Under the pieces are notes generated by a model, which saw nothing but the letters and a program-made list of their open reading frames with translations, searched no databases and had not been told where the DNA came from. A stretch of DNA of 39,595 nucleotides from Arthrobacter endolithicus (GTDB taxonomy: Bacteria; Actinomycetota; Actinomycetes; Actinomycetales; Micrococcaceae): NCBI RefSeq assembly GCF_026627425.1, contig NZ_JAPNLH010000025.1, positions 1-39,595 on the forward strand. Reading direction: 5' to 3'. Below are positions 1-10,721 of the stretch, one piece after another. The position numbers and the translations under genes were made by a program. Within the stretch, counting starts at the first letter, position 1. Every line of letters begins with the position of its first letter.

Positions 1-265
1 GACTGCAGGGCAACGCGAGCATCCAGGTCAGCGACACGACAATCACGGCCGCCGGGCTAATAGTCACCGAGGCCCGGCACAGATTGAGCCATGCCTTGCC
101 CAATCTGGACCAGATGTCCCTCCAACCGGTTATCACCCCGTTTAATCACCACCTCGACCATCAAACGCCAACACACGGATGAGCCGATCCGTCCCACTAT
201 GGGCGCAGCCGCAAAAATCAGCTCCGCCGCCCTGGCACTGATCCCCGGACACGGCAGTTTCCTCA

Positions 266-418
266 TCACCGCGAACGACGGGTTCTCCGATGCCGGTTAA
301 AGCTCGCCCATGACAAAAATCCACCGGCCCCGGCTATTTTCCGATCGGCCCGCCTCACTATCTGTTCATAGCTACGGCCCTCGAACAGCACAGCCATGAT
401 CGCGTTGTAGCCGGCCAT
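266..418 (-). pseudogene. possible N-terminal remnant of an IS21-type IstA transposase
   Basis: A 50-codon reading frame starts at an ATG with a strong ribosome site (AAAGGAGG, 5 nt spacing). Its first residues, MAGYNAIMAVLFEGRSYEQIV, resemble the helix-turn-helix start of IS21 IstA proteins, which often begin with an Ile-Met-x-Leu-x-x-Gly-x-Ser-Tyr pattern. After about 25 residues the resemblance ends and a stop follows, so at best this is a broken 5' end. The rest of the leftmost 265 bases shows no recognisable protein on either strand. The call rests on a short motif and is weak. Confidence 0.3.
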
Positions 419-504
419 CAATGCCTCCTTTCATCAGAAATCAGCACCCAAGGTGTTGCTTTCCTGTAAGAGGAGGAGCACCCGAAGGAAGACCGCAAAA
501 CCAC

Positions 505-1560
505 CTACAAGCTATTTTTCGGAGCCATCAGAAAGTCCTGGCGGACGCCGAGGGCTTCGTCGGTGCGGCGGATGGATTCAGCGGCGTCGGTGACGGTTCC
601 GGCGAGGGCGCGGACGGCGTCGATGTTTTCCGGAATGACGACGGCTTGGTTGTCTACTGTATAGGTGTAGAAGAGTTCGCTGCCCTGGACGGTGAGGATG
701 TCTTCCCAGAGGGCGACTTCGTACATGTCCCCGCGGGGCCGGCCGAGATCTTTCATGAGCTCGATGGTGCTGTTCAGGGCCACAATTCCGTCGGCCCGGC
801 GGACCAGGGCGATCCGCGGCATGGCCCGCAGCGCGTCGAGTATTTCCTCCCTACCGGCGGGGCGGGTGAGCTCAACGGTCCAGTAATGCATGTGGTTCTG
901 GGTGTGCGAGCCTTTGACCGCCGTGGTTATCACGTCAAGGTCGGGGTCCACCGATTTCGCGTCCGGTCCTTGGTGGCTGGGAATGCTGGCCTCCGGGACC
1001 ATGGTGTTCATGATCCCGGAATGGTCCGATTCCCATGGGTCAGTCGCCCGGCGGATGAGCACGCCGCGGGCTTTGCTGAGCAGCCCGGCGTCCTTCAGCG
1101 CGGTCAGGGTGCGCACGGTCGCGGTGGTGTTGCAGGAAACCACCCGGGTGGCCTCCCGGCCCAGGGCCGTGTCGTAGTTGGCGTGGGCGACGAAGGAATG
1201 GCCGGTGAGTTCATGTTTTTCCCCGCCCTGGAAGATGGCCTTCACCCCGTGTTCGCGGTAGTGGTCCAGGTTGCCGGCGCCGATTTTCGCCGGGGTGCAG
1301 TCCACGATGACGTCCACCGCGTCCAGGAGCTGATGTAGCCCGCCGGCGACAGGTATGCCCCCGGCAGCCAGGTCCGTTGCGCTTTCCGTGGTGGAGGCGT
1401 AGACGGGGATTGCCAGTGCGACGGCGGTTTTGATCCGGTAGTCCGAGATCACGTCGCTGATTCCGATAAGTTCCATGTCTGGCTGTGCTTTTATCGCATG
1501 GGCGACGCGTTTGCCGATGACTCCGTACCCGTTCACGCCGACTCGTATTTTCTCGGACAT
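505..1560 (-). CDS. gap: type II (archaeal-like) glyceraldehyde-3-phosphate dehydrogenase
   Basis: The 351-residue protein matches the type II GAPDH family, which oxidises glyceraldehyde 3-phosphate to 1,3-bisphosphoglycerate with NAD(P) in the cytosol and is only distantly related to the usual bacterial GapA. The N-terminal dinucleotide-binding segment reads VGVNGYGVIGKRVA, and SCNTT near residue 140 carries the catalytic cysteine. Length fits the family (about 335-350). I chose the ATG at 1560 over the one at 1575 because AAAGGA sits 6-7 nt upstream of it and MSEKIRVGVNGYG is a typical start. The gene lies 72 bp downstream of the damaged ubiB-like gene and may be the last gene of the xfp operon. 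A housekeeping gapA would be expected elsewhere in the genome, which is an inference. Confidence 0.92.
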   Translation of the reverse strand: MSEKIRVGVNGYGVIGKRVAHAIKAQPDMELIGISDVISDYRIKTAVALAIPVYASTTESATDLAAGGIPVAGGLHQLLDAVDVIVDCTPAKIGAGNLDHYREHGVKAIFQGGEKHELTGHSFVAHANYDTALGREATRVVSCNTTATVRTLTALKDAGLLSKARGVLIRRATDPWESDHSGIMNTMVPEASIPSHQGPDAKSVDPDLDVITTAVKGSHTQNHMHYWTVELTRPAGREEILDALRAMPRIALVRRADGIVALNSTIELMKDLGRPRGDMYEVALWEDILTVQGSELFYTYTVDNQAVVIPENIDAVRALAGTVTDAAESIRRTDEALGVRQDFLMAPKNSL

Positions 1561-1632
1561 GGTTATTCCTTTCATTGGAGTGGTTGTGCAGGGATTGTCG
1601 GGCCATGGCGGCTGCGCCCTGATGGGTGCTGG

Positions 1633-2205
1633 TTAGGGTCGGCGTTTTCGTTGCTGGCGCGCGGTCCAGGCCAGGTCGGCCCGCAGCGAGCCAGCTGTTA
1701 CCAGGCATGCTCCCAGCAGCGGTGCCTGCCAGGATTTTTGTCGGGCCGGGCCTGCTGCCACAAGGTCCCCGATGCCCCGGACGAAGGCGTTGGCCAGGAT
1801 GGCGACGACGAGGTGCTGGCCGGGCTGCAGGTTGAACGATGCAAAGAACTCCCCGGCGCGGTGTCCGGGTTCGTGTTCGATGAGTCCGGCGGTGAGGGGT
1901 CCGGGAACCGGCGGCGCGGAATCCTGCAGTTTGGTCAGTTCCTCCTGGTAGGGTTCGGCCAGCAGCAGGTCCTGAGGGGTGGCGAGGAGCTGACCGAGCT
2001 TCACGAAGGTCGGGCCGAGCTGTTCCAGTGCCAGGCGCAGGTGTTCGGGGTTCGAGTAGGGTTCCTCCCGGCGTTCATTGTCCAGGAACCCGTGCTGGAA
2101 GGGCAACCACCGCTGTAGGCCCATGGCGCCGGCCAGGAATCCGAGGCCGTACCGAACCAGGGTTTCGGCGATCTGCGAGTAGCGTTCGGCATGGATACCT
2201 GTCAC
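1633..2205 (-). pseudogene. UbiB/ABC1-family atypical kinase gene with internal in-frame deletion
   Basis: The first part has the ABC1/UbiB N-terminal signature (RYSQIAETLVRYGLGFL, then ALEQLGPTFVKLGQLLATP and YQEELTKLQDSAPPVP). It reaches EFFASFNLQP and, at about position 1821, passes in frame into GQHLVVAILANAFVRGIGDL and a hydrophobic end (APLLGACLVTAGSL) that resembles the membrane-anchored C-terminus of the same family. The central kinase core is missing: AxAxIGxVH loop, catalytic Asp and metal-binding residues. The 190-residue product compares with about 450-560 in the family. I prefer the GTG start at 2205, 4 bp after the upstream stop and preceded by a GGGGGAG ribosome site. No kinase activity is expected. 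Confidence 0.82.
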
Positions 2206-2209
2206 CTCT

Positions 2210-5200
2210 TCACTCCCCCACCGCAGAAGCGCTATGGGCATCCGGCGGTTCGGGCGGGGTCCGGGCCGATTCCGCGGGCAGGGGAACGTCCCAGTTCTGG
2301 CCGGGGGCGAGGGTCTTCTCGATGCCCTCGACGCAGACCCGGACGGGGGCGGCCGAACAGGGATGCAGCCGCAGGCTCACCCGGTCCTCGGTGAGAGTGA
2401 TGCTGATCGGTTGTCCCCGGTAGCTGAGCCGAAATGAGACCGCGGTCAGTTCGGCGGGCAGGACCGGATGCAGCCAGAGAGCGTCCCGGCGGGTTTCCAC
2501 CCCGGCATAGCAGCGCATCACCATGTCGGCGGTCCCGGCCATGGCTCCCACGTGGACTCCTTCGTGGGTGGTCCCGCCCTGCGTATCGGCCAGATCGGCT
2601 TCCAGCGCCTGTTCGAACAGTGACCAGGACCGGGCCCGGTCGGTACGGGCGAGTACCCAGCTATGGATCAGCCTGCTCAGGGTCGAACCGTGGCTAGTGC
2701 GGGCCAGGTAGTAGCGGACAGTGGCCGGGATGAGTTCCGCGGCCAGGTCGTAACCGAGGCGGCTGAAAACTTCCCGCAGTTCTTCGGCGGAAAACAGGTA
2801 GAACAGCATCAGGACATCGGCCTGTTTGGAGAGTTTGTATCTGTTGGTGGTGTCACCTTCGGCCTGCAGAATCAGATCCAGCCGGCCGATGTTGGCGTAC
2901 CGGGCCCGGTAGGCATCCCAGTCGAATTCCTCCAGTGCTTCGTATCCCTCGAACTGGCTGATCACTCCGTCGTGGAACGGGATGCGCAGCCGCCTGCTGA
3001 TCCTCCCCCAGTGTGCCGGTTCCCCGGGCTGAAGGTGCAGCCTGTTCCACAGCGGCCCGCAGTCGTGGCCGGCCAGCAGGGCCACCGTTTCGCCGGCCCG
3101 GGCCAGGACCCAGGCGGTGAGCACGTTCGTGTAGGCGTTGTTGCGTAATCCCTGGCCCGGTGCGTCGGGATAACCGTCGTGGTACTCGTCCGGGCCCATC
3201 ACCCCGCTGATGTTGTAGCGGTCCTGGGTCGGATCATGGACGGCCAGGGAGGTGAAGAGCCGGGCCACCTCGACGAGGATCTCGGCCCCGTAGTCGGTGA
3301 GGAAGCGCAGGTCGGCGGTGGCCTGGTAGTACTGCCACACGCTGTAGGCCACGGCCAGGCCGACGTGCCGCTGCCGGCGGGAGTTATCGCCCATCCACTC
3401 CCCGTTGCGGACGTTGAACAGTTCATCCGGGGTTTCCTCCCGGCCCTCGCTGCCGGACTGCCAGGGGAACATGGCCCCGTCCAGGCCTGCGGCGCGGGCT
3501 GCGGTGCGGGCTGCGTCCAGGCGCCGGTACCGGTAGAGCAGGAACGCGCGGGTCAGTTCCGGCCGGTGCAGGGTCAGCACCGGGTAGACGAAAAGTTCAT
3601 CCCAGAAGATATGCCCGCGGTAACCCTCTCCGTGCAGGCCGCGGGCGGGCAGGCCCGCGTCCATGTCCGTGTCCGCGGCGGCAACGCTCTGTAATACGTG
3701 GAAGAGATGCAGGTTCAGGGCCAGCGACTGCCGCGAACCGGTCTGCATCTCGATCCCGAACCGCTCCCACAATTCAACCCAAGCCGTGGTGTGGGCGTGC
3801 AGCAGGTCTTCGAATCCGGGGGCGTGGCGGATCCTGTTCCCGGCGTCCAAGGCAGCCGTGGAGAGCGCCCGGTCCCGGGAAGATGCTACGGCGGCGGTCT
3901 TTTCCACCGTCACGGCCCTGCCGCGCTGCAGGCTGATCGTGATCTCATGACCGGCACGGGCCTTCGCGGTCATCAGCCGCCGGCCGGTCACCGCGCCACC
4001 GGGACTGACGCGGGTGCGCAGGGCGGTCGCGATCCTGATCCGGGACTGGTTGGTGACCGCCTCATACAGCACCGTGTCGGCGTCGAGTTCGACGGAGCCG
4101 ACAGGGGCCAAGTGATCGTGGGCCAGGGACCGGTCCGCTGCCACATTGGTATTGGCCACGGCTCCGTTCACGGCCGAACACACGATCACCTCACCGGACC
4201 AGTCCTCGGCCTCGAGCGTGACGTCCAGTGCGGCCAGGTGCGGTTCGGTCAGGGACTGGAACGCCCTGGAGATGATTCGGGTGGTCCGGCCTGCGGCGTC
4301 GCGGTACCGGTTGGTGCGGGTGAGCACCCCGGTACGCAGGTCCAGGTCCTGATGGTGGCTGAGCATCTGCTCTGATCCCGGGCGCAGTAGGGAGCCCTCT
4401 GCGGAACGGACGGTCAAGAATGACCAGTCCGGGGCGTTGACCAGATGCTCGGTCTCCAGGCTGTGGCCGTGACGGTCGGTGCTGAGCCGGTTGTAAATTC
4501 CGGCCAGATAGGTCCCCGGGTAATGGACGGCGCCGGCGGTGCTGCCGGGCACTGCGCCGCGGGTGGCCCAGTACCCGTTCCCGAGCGTGCACAACGCCTC
4601 CCGGGTCCCCTCCCGGGCAGGGTCGAACCGGTCATAGACCAGGTTCCAGCCCCCCGGGGCGACGCTCGCCGCACCCCCGCACCAGGAGCCCCCGTCCATC
4701 TCCCGGGCGCCAAGACGGGGCCAATTGAGACGACGGGTTCCCTTGAGATTAAGTTCGGCCACATCCCCCACCACCACGTGGGCTCCGGCGGCAAGCAGCC
4801 GGTCCGGGCTCCCGGTACGGTCCACCCCCACGACCAGTGCGAAACCCCCAGCTGCGCCGGCGGCGACCCCGGCGGGTGCGTCCTCTATGACAACGGCATC
4901 GGCGGGATCCACGTGGAGCCGGTGTGCGGCCTCCCAGAACATGGCCGGATCCGGTTTGCCCGGCAGTGAAAGCGCCAGCGCGTCGGTTCCGTCGACCCGG
5001 ACGGTGAACAGGTCCGTGATGCCGGCGGCGTCAAGGACCGCCGCACTGTTGCGGCTGGAAGTCACCAGCGCAACGGGCACCTGCTCCGCGGCCAGGTCCC
5101 GCAGCAGTTCCATCGCATCGGGAAAGACCGTCACCCCGCCGTCGCCCAGCGCGGCAGTGAAGAAATCCTGCTTGCGGGTGGCCAACCCGTTGATCGTGAG

Positions 5201-5515
5201 CTGCTCGGGCGCATCCCCAGCACTGCCCTCAGGCAGGGTAATCCCCCGGGAGTCCAGGAACGTTCTCACCCCGTCCTCCCGGGTCCGTCCGTCAACGAAG
5301 GCCCGGTAGTCCTGCTCCGCGTCAAACGATACTTGCGTGTCATCGATCCGGGGCAGGGCCTGATCGAAAAGTGCCTTCCACGCCGCCGCATGCACCTCGG
5401 CGGTATCGGTGACTACCCCGTCCATGTCAAAGATTACCGCGGCATAGCCCGAGGGCGTCCCGTAGTTTCCTTGCCCGGGTGCTGGCGGCAGGTGGTGCAG
5501 ATTGTCTAGGTGCAT
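2210..5515 (-). CDS. fusion of HAD beta-phosphoglucomutase-like domain and GH65 disaccharide phosphorylase
   Basis: This 1101-residue fusion has a HAD phosphatase/mutase domain at about 25-255: DMDGV at 30-34, LVTSSRN near 151, GKPDP near 187 and VIEDAPAGV near 209. From about 290 to 1080 it is a glycoside hydrolase family 65 phosphorylase with the general-acid Glu at about 777 in VMGPDEYHD. GH65 enzymes phosphorolyse trehalose, maltose, kojibiose or nigerose to glucose plus beta-glucose 1-phosphate, which a beta-phosphoglucomutase turns into glucose 6-phosphate. The fusion could therefore do both steps. The exact disaccharide cannot be told by eye; trehalose or maltose is likely. The ATG at 5515 overlaps the xfp stop as TGATG and has GGAGGA 6 nt upstream, so the two genes are probably translationally coupled. 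Confidence 0.9.
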   Translation of the reverse strand: MHLDNLHHLPPAPGQGNYGTPSGYAAVIFDMDGVVTDTAEVHAAAWKALFDQALPRIDDTQVSFDAEQDYRAFVDGRTREDGVRTFLDSRGITLPEGSAGDAPEQLTINGLATRKQDFFTAALGDGGVTVFPDAMELLRDLAAEQVPVALVTSSRNSAAVLDAAGITDLFTVRVDGTDALALSLPGKPDPAMFWEAAHRLHVDPADAVVIEDAPAGVAAGAAGGFALVVGVDRTGSPDRLLAAGAHVVVGDVAELNLKGTRRLNWPRLGAREMDGGSWCGGAASVAPGGWNLVYDRFDPAREGTREALCTLGNGYWATRGAVPGSTAGAVHYPGTYLAGIYNRLSTDRHGHSLETEHLVNAPDWSFLTVRSAEGSLLRPGSEQMLSHHQDLDLRTGVLTRTNRYRDAAGRTTRIISRAFQSLTEPHLAALDVTLEAEDWSGEVIVCSAVNGAVANTNVAADRSLAHDHLAPVGSVELDADTVLYEAVTNQSRIRIATALRTRVSPGGAVTGRRLMTAKARAGHEITISLQRGRAVTVEKTAAVASSRDRALSTAALDAGNRIRHAPGFEDLLHAHTTAWVELWERFGIEMQTGSRQSLALNLHLFHVLQSVAAADTDMDAGLPARGLHGEGYRGHIFWDELFVYPVLTLHRPELTRAFLLYRYRRLDAARTAARAAGLDGAMFPWQSGSEGREETPDELFNVRNGEWMGDNSRRQRHVGLAVAYSVWQYYQATADLRFLTDYGAEILVEVARLFTSLAVHDPTQDRYNISGVMGPDEYHDGYPDAPGQGLRNNAYTNVLTAWVLARAGETVALLAGHDCGPLWNRLHLQPGEPAHWGRISRRLRIPFHDGVISQFEGYEALEEFDWDAYRARYANIGRLDLILQAEGDTTNRYKLSKQADVLMLFYLFSAEELREVFSRLGYDLAAELIPATVRYYLARTSHGSTLSRLIHSWVLARTDRARSWSLFEQALEADLADTQGGTTHEGVHVGAMAGTADMVMRCYAGVETRRDALWLHPVLPAELTAVSFRLSYRGQPISITLTEDRVSLRLHPCSAAPVRVCVEGIEKTLAPGQNWDVPLPAESARTPPEPPDAHSASAVGE

Positions 5516-7959
5516 CAAGAGTCCTCCACTGCCGGTGCAGCAGTCTGTGCATGCGGCCAGCTCCAGCCGCTGATGGCCGGATCGTCCTCTCCGTGGGCCC
5601 GGGTCCAGGCGCGGGCGCGGACACGTTCATCAACCATCCGCTGACGCAGCCCGGCAGCCCTCTCGGCCAGGCCTGGGACCCTGTCAATGACGTCCATCAC
5701 CAGGTGGAACCGGTCCAGGCTATTGAGCATGACAATATCGAAAGGGGTGGTAGTGGTGCCCTCCTCGCGGAAACCGCGCACGTGGAAATTTTGGTGGTTA
5801 TTCCTGCTGTAAGTCAGGCGATGTATCAGCGCCGGGTAGCCATGATAAGCGAAGATCACCGGCCGAGTGGCAGTAAAGACAGCGTCGAACTCGGCCTCCG
5901 GCAGCCCATGCGGGTGCTCAGTCTCCGGCTGCAGCCGCATCAGGTCCACCACGTTGACAACCCGGACAGTCAACTCAGGCAGGTGTCGGCGCAGCAGGTC
6001 CACGGCCGCGAGGGTTTCAAGGGTCGGTACATCCCCGGCGCAGGCCATCACCACATCGGGCAGCACCCCGGCAGTGGCCGTCCCGGTGCAAGGAGCAGCG
6101 GTTTCGTTGCCCGCCCATTCCCAGATTCCCAGCCCGCGCTGGCAGTGCAGGGCCGCCTCGTCCATCGTGAGGTAGGACAGGGCCGGCTGCTTGCCGGCGA
6201 CGATTAGGTTGATGTAGTTGCGGCTGCGCAGGCAGTGATCCGCCACCGAGAGTAGCGTGTTGGTATCCGGCGGCAGGTAGACCCGGACAATTTCGGCTTT
6301 CTTATTGATCAGGTGGTCAATGAATCCCGGGTCCTGATGGGAGAAGCCGTTGTGGTCCTGGCGCCAAACATGGGAGGTGAGCAGATAGTTCAGCGAGGCG
6401 ATCGGCCGTCGCCACGGAATTTCGCCGGCGACCTTGAGCCACTTGGCGTGCTGGTTCACCATCGAGTCGACAATATGGATGAAGGCCTCGTAGCAGGAGA
6501 ACATGCCGTGCCGGCCGGTGAGTAGATAGCCTTCCAGCCACCCCTGACACAGGTGCTCCGAGAGGACCTCCATCACCCGCCCCGACTGGGCCAGGCTCTC
6601 GTCGGTGGGTAGCATTTCGCCTTCCCAGACACGGTTGGTGGCTTCGAAGACGGCGCCGAGCCGGTTGCTGACCGTCTCATCCGGTCCCATCAGCCGGAAC
6701 GTGGACGGGTTGTTGGCGATGACGTCGCGCAGGTAGGTGCCCAGCACCCGTGTTGCCTCGCTGATGGTTGTCCCGGGCGCCTCAACGGTGACGGCGTAGT
6801 GGCGAAAGTCCGGCAGGCGCAACGGCTTCAGCACCGCTCCTCCGTTAGTCACCGGGTTCGCGCTCATCCTGCGGGTGCCTTCCGGTGCAAGGTCAGCCAG
6901 CTCGGACAGCAGCGCCCCGTCGGCGTCGAAGAGTTCCTCCGGATGGTAGGAGGCCAGCCATTCCTGCAGCTGGCGCAGGTGTTCCGGGTTTTCCCGGAGG
7001 CCGGCCAGCGGCACCTGGTGGGAGCGCCAGGTACCTTCGGTCGGCAGTCCGTCGACCTCCTTCGGCCCGGTCCAGCCCTTGGGCGTGCGCAGCACAATCA
7101 ACGGCCAGCGCGGGCGTTCGCTCACGGCCCCGGCCCGGGCCTCGTGCTGAATACGGCCGATCTCGTCGACGACGTCGTCCAGGACCGCCGCGAACTGCTG
7201 GTGGACCCGGTCAGGGTCGTCACCGCTGACCAGGTAGGGTCGGTGTCCATACCCCTTCAGCAGGGCCATCAGTTCCTCATCGGGGATGCGCGCCAGGACG
7301 GTGGGGTTGGCGATCTTGTAACCGTTCAGGTGCAGGATCGGCAGTACCGCACCGTCGTGGACGGGGTCCAGGAACTTATTTGAGTGCCAGCTGGCGGCCA
7401 GCGGTCCGGTCTCGGCCTCCCCGTCGCCGATGACGCAGGCCACCAGAAGGTCCGGGTTATCGAAGGCCGCCCCATAGGCGTGCATCAGCGAATACCCCAG
7501 CTCCCCGCCCTCATGGATGGAGCCCGGGGTCTCCGGGGCGACGTGGCTAGGGATACCACCCGGGAAGGAGAACTGCCGGAACAGGCGCCGCAGACCGTCC
7601 TCGTCCCGGCCGATGTCGGGGTAGACCTCGCTGTAGGTCCCATCCAGGTAGGCATTGGCGACCAGACCGGGGCCGCCGTGGCCGGGTCCGGTCACGTATA
7701 TCGCGTTCAGGGCCCGGGCCTTAATCACCCGGTTCAGGTGCACGTAAATCAGGTTCAGCCCCGGCGTTGTGCCCCAGTGGCCCAGCAGCCGCGGCTTGAT
7801 GTGCTCCAGCGTCAACGGCTCCCGCAACAAAGGGTTGTCCAGCAGGTAGATCTGGCCAACGGAGAGATAGTTCGCCGCCCGCCACCAGGCGTTAATGTGT
7901 TCGAGTTGGATGGGGCTAAGGACCGGGTCCCGAAGCGTTAGCACCTGATAGTCATTCAT
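5515..7959 (-). CDS. xfp: xylulose-5-phosphate/fructose-6-phosphate phosphoketolase
   Basis: The 814-residue thiamine diphosphate enzyme has family-typical length and motifs. These are GPGHGGPG near residue 90, a ThDP/Mg site [19 protein letters not shown] followed by LNGYKIANP, the [10 protein letters not shown] segment, and [16 protein letters not shown]. It cleaves xylulose 5-phosphate (and usually fructose 6-phosphate) with phosphate to acetyl phosphate plus glyceraldehyde 3-phosphate or erythrose 4-phosphate. The glyceraldehyde 3-phosphate is a substrate of the GAPDH encoded downstream, and glucose 6-phosphate from the GH65 fusion can feed the route. The ATG has AAAGGAT upstream. The start lies 54 bp after the metal ATPase gene, so co-transcription is plausible. 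No acetate kinase or phosphotransacetylase gene is in the window. Confidence 0.95.
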   Translation of the reverse strand: MNDYQVLTLRDPVLSPIQLEHINAWWRAANYLSVGQIYLLDNPLLREPLTLEHIKPRLLGHWGTTPGLNLIYVHLNRVIKARALNAIYVTGPGHGGPGLVANAYLDGTYSEVYPDIGRDEDGLRRLFRQFSFPGGIPSHVAPETPGSIHEGGELGYSLMHAYGAAFDNPDLLVACVIGDGEAETGPLAASWHSNKFLDPVHDGAVLPILHLNGYKIANPTVLARIPDEELMALLKGYGHRPYLVSGDDPDRVHQQFAAVLDDVVDEIGRIQHEARAGAVSERPRWPLIVLRTPKGWTGPKEVDGLPTEGTWRSHQVPLAGLRENPEHLRQLQEWLASYHPEELFDADGALLSELADLAPEGTRRMSANPVTNGGAVLKPLRLPDFRHYAVTVEAPGTTISEATRVLGTYLRDVIANNPSTFRLMGPDETVSNRLGAVFEATNRVWEGEMLPTDESLAQSGRVMEVLSEHLCQGWLEGYLLTGRHGMFSCYEAFIHIVDSMVNQHAKWLKVAGEIPWRRPIASLNYLLTSHVWRQDHNGFSHQDPGFIDHLINKKAEIVRVYLPPDTNTLLSVADHCLRSRNYINLIVAGKQPALSYLTMDEAALHCQRGLGIWEWAGNETAAPCTGTATAGVLPDVVMACAGDVPTLETLAAVDLLRRHLPELTVRVVNVVDLMRLQPETEHPHGLPEAEFDAVFTATRPVIFAYHGYPALIHRLTYSRNNHQNFHVRGFREEGTTTTPFDIVMLNSLDRFHLVMDVIDRVPGLAERAAGLRQRMVDERVRARAWTRAHGEDDPAISGWSWPHAQTAAPAVEDS

Positions 7960-8013
7960 GAGTTGTGCATCCTTTGATCGACGGGGAGAAAGTGCGTCAT
8001 GGCCTCGGACGTT

Positions 8014-10509
8014 TTACCGGGCTCCACTCGGCGCTGGGGTCGGGGCCGGTTCGGATTTCGTCGTGGTTCCGGCCGGCTCAACCGGTGCGGGCAGGTGCAG
8101 CCGCTTCAACAGCAGTGCGTTGACCGCGACGATGACGCTGGAACCAGACATTGAAATGGCGGCGATTTCCGGGCTGAGCCGAATGCCCAGGGAAGCGAAG
8201 AAAATGCCGGCGGCGATGGGCAGTGCGATGACGTTGTAGCCGATGGCCCAGCCGAGGTTTTGCCGCATCTTGCGCACCGTCCCCTTGCCGATGCGCAACG
8301 CCACCGGAACATCCAGCGGGTCCGAACGCATCAGGACCACATCCGCTGTATCAATAGCTACATCTGTCCCTGCACCGATTGCCATGCCGAGGTCTGCCTG
8401 GGCAAGTGCCGGGGCGTCATTGACGCCGTCCCCTACCATGGCGACCCGTTTGCCGGCGGTCTGCAGCTCTACGATTTTCGCTGTTTTGTCCCCTGGCAGT
8501 ACTTCGGCGATGACGGTGTCGATTTTCAACAAGGAGGCGATGCGCTGGGCCGTTGCCTCATTGTCTCCGGTGAGCATGATGACCTCGATGCCGGCCTCGT
8601 GCATCGCGGCGACCGCTGCGGCAGCCGTCCCGCGGACCGCGTCTGCCAAGGCAATCATCCCGGCTGCTTTGCCGTCGACGGCCACCAGGACGGCGGTGCG
8701 GCCGGTAGATGCAAGCTTCTCCCGCCGCTCGGCCACAGGGGCGATGTCAACTCCTTGGGCAGTCATGAGTTTGCGGTTGCCCACAAATACCTGGTGTCCG
8801 TGAACCATCGCTCCTGCGCCGTGCCCGGGTACGTTGCGGAAGTCTGTGGCATCCGGTGCGGACACGCCTCTGCCCTCGGCATAGTTGACGACGGCGGCCG
8901 CGAGGGGGTGCTCTGATTCGCGTTCCACGGCAGCCACGAGGGCGAGTAGTTCATCCTCGTCAATGCCGACGGCAATGAAGTCCGTGACCTCCGGCTTTCC
9001 TTGGGTCAGGGTGCCGGTTTTATCCATCACGACGGCATCTATACGTGCCGCGGTTTCCAGTGCGGTGGCATTCTTGAACAGGATCCCGCGCTTGGCGCCC
9101 AGGCCGGTGCCGACCATGATGGCCGTGGGCGTGGCTAGCCCTAGCGCGTCGGGGCAGGTGATGACCACGACCGTAATGGCGAAGAGCAGCGCCGTCTGCA
9201 GGCTTGCCCCGGTCAGCAACCACACCACGAAGGTGGCACTGCCTCCTATGAGTGCGACTAGGACAAGCCAGAAAGCGGCCCTGTCCGCCAGGCGTTGGCC
9301 GGGAGCCTTGGAGTTCTGGGCTTCCTGGACGAGCGCGACGATCTGGGCCAGGGCCGTGTCTGCACCGACCTTCGTGGCCCGGACCCGTAGTGTTCCGGTC
9401 GTGTTCACGGTGGCCCCGACGACTTTGGAGCCCTTGGTCTTGGCAACCGGCAGGCTTTCCCCGGTGACCATTGACTCATCGATGTCAGACTCGCCGTCTT
9501 CGACGGTTCCATCCGTGGGGATCTTGGACCCCGGACGCACCAACAGCAGGTCCCCGGGAACGACCTCGGCGGTGGGGACTTCTACCGGTTCCCCGTCACG
9601 GATCACCAGCGCCTTGGCCGGTGCCAGTTCCAGCAGTGTCCGGATGGCGTCGTTCGCCCCGCCCCGGGCGCGCATTTCAAACCAGTGTCCCAGCAGCACG
9701 AAGCTGGCCAGCACCGTGGACGCCTCGTAAAACACGTCGCCCCCGCCGGTCAAAGTCACGACCAGGCTGTAGACCCAGCCCGCTCCCACGCCCACAGAGA
9801 CCAGGACCATCATGTCCAATGTCCGCGCCTTCAGTGCCCGGTAGGCGCCGTCGAAGAAAATCCAGCCCGCATAGAAGACGACCGGCAGGGACAGAGCAAG
9901 TGCCAAGACATCGTCCCGTAGGCCGAAGGGCGCCGGCACCGTGAAGCCGAGGACATTTCGTCCGATGGGTGAGAAAAGGGTAATCGGTACCGACAGTGTG
10001 GCCGCCACGAGGAACCGGTTCCGCATGTCTTTGACCATCGCGGCCATCGCCTTGCCTCCGTGGCCACCACCGTGGCCCATGACGTCCTGCGGGTTTTTGG
10101 TTACGGGTCCGCCGTGGTCTTTGTGGTCCTGGGCCTGTGGTTCTTTAGCCGTCGTTGTCCGATGCCCGGCCCGGTCGGCAACTGAGACGGTTTCGTGGTC
10201 GTCGGCGGCGCGGCCGTGGTGCTTTTGGGAGGATGTGGTGTCATCCATCATTGGATCGCAGATGTGGTCAGGGACGGATAGGCCAGCGCAATGGTAGCCG
10301 CACTTACGGATCCACTGGGCCAGATCGGCCACCGATGTCTGCTGCGGATCATAAGTGACGTTGGCTGTCTGCGCTACAGGATTTGCGGCCACGGCGACAA
10401 CACCCGGGAGGCGCCCCAGTACCGACTCTATGATGGATTTCGAGGAAGCCCAGTGGACGCCTGCCACTTCCATAACCGCTGTTTCAGACTTGGGATTCAT
10501 GCAGATCAC
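8014..10509 (-). CDS. P1B-type metal-transporting ATPase (copper group) with CPD motif and degenerate HMA domain
   Basis: The 831-residue protein has all catalytic P-type motifs: MVTGES, phosphorylated Asp496 in [25 protein letters not shown] and [14 protein letters not shown]. The late membrane helices carry [12 protein letters not shown] and [15 protein letters not shown], which match the Cu(I) P1B-1 signatures. Two things are odd. The intramembrane motif is CPD (residues 452-454), where CPC is usual. The N-terminal heavy-metal-associated fold reads GVHWASSK where GMTCxxC is expected, so it lacks the paired cysteines. A His/Asp-rich linker (HDHx[13 protein letters not shown]) follows and may take over metal binding. 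The translation starts at GTG 10509 or ATG 10500; GGAG lies upstream of both. Copper efflux is likely, but the altered motif could change specificity. Confidence 0.9.
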   Translation of the reverse strand: MICMNPKSETAVMEVAGVHWASSKSIIESVLGRLPGVVAVAANPVAQTANVTYDPQQTSVADLAQWIRKCGYHCAGLSVPDHICDPMMDDTTSSQKHHGRAADDHETVSVADRAGHRTTTAKEPQAQDHKDHGGPVTKNPQDVMGHGGGHGGKAMAAMVKDMRNRFLVAATLSVPITLFSPIGRNVLGFTVPAPFGLRDDVLALALSLPVVFYAGWIFFDGAYRALKARTLDMMVLVSVGVGAGWVYSLVVTLTGGGDVFYEASTVLASFVLLGHWFEMRARGGANDAIRTLLELAPAKALVIRDGEPVEVPTAEVVPGDLLLVRPGSKIPTDGTVEDGESDIDESMVTGESLPVAKTKGSKVVGATVNTTGTLRVRATKVGADTALAQIVALVQEAQNSKAPGQRLADRAAFWLVLVALIGGSATFVVWLLTGASLQTALLFAITVVVITCPDALGLATPTAIMVGTGLGAKRGILFKNATALETAARIDAVVMDKTGTLTQGKPEVTDFIAVGIDEDELLALVAAVERESEHPLAAAVVNYAEGRGVSAPDATDFRNVPGHGAGAMVHGHQVFVGNRKLMTAQGVDIAPVAERREKLASTGRTAVLVAVDGKAAGMIALADAVRGTAAAAVAAMHEAGIEVIMLTGDNEATAQRIASLLKIDTVIAEVLPGDKTAKIVELQTAGKRVAMVGDGVNDAPALAQADLGMAIGAGTDVAIDTADVVLMRSDPLDVPVALRIGKGTVRKMRQNLGWAIGYNVIALPIAAGIFFASLGIRLSPEIAAISMSGSSVIVAVNALLLKRLHLPAPVEPAGTTTKSEPAPTPAPSGAR

Positions 10510-10721
10510 TCTTCTCCGAAATAGAGTATTGATTCACGAGGGGCCTCTTCAGTGGCTATCTACGCGGTGTACGAGCTGGGAATCATTTGCTTCGTAAGGA
10601 TTGAAAGTTCGCCGAGACCGGTCCAAAGGCTCTGAATCGTCGGACCCTCGTGCGCTGACCATCCCGACCAGACGGCACGTTGGCTCCGATGTGGTGGTGA
10701 GATCAGAGGCAGACTGCGCGT

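Noticed and set aside
421-1338. Long plus-strand frame of 305 codons opposite GAPDH
   Set aside because: It mirrors the GAPDH gene, matches no family, and is the usual antisense frame of a high-GC gene.
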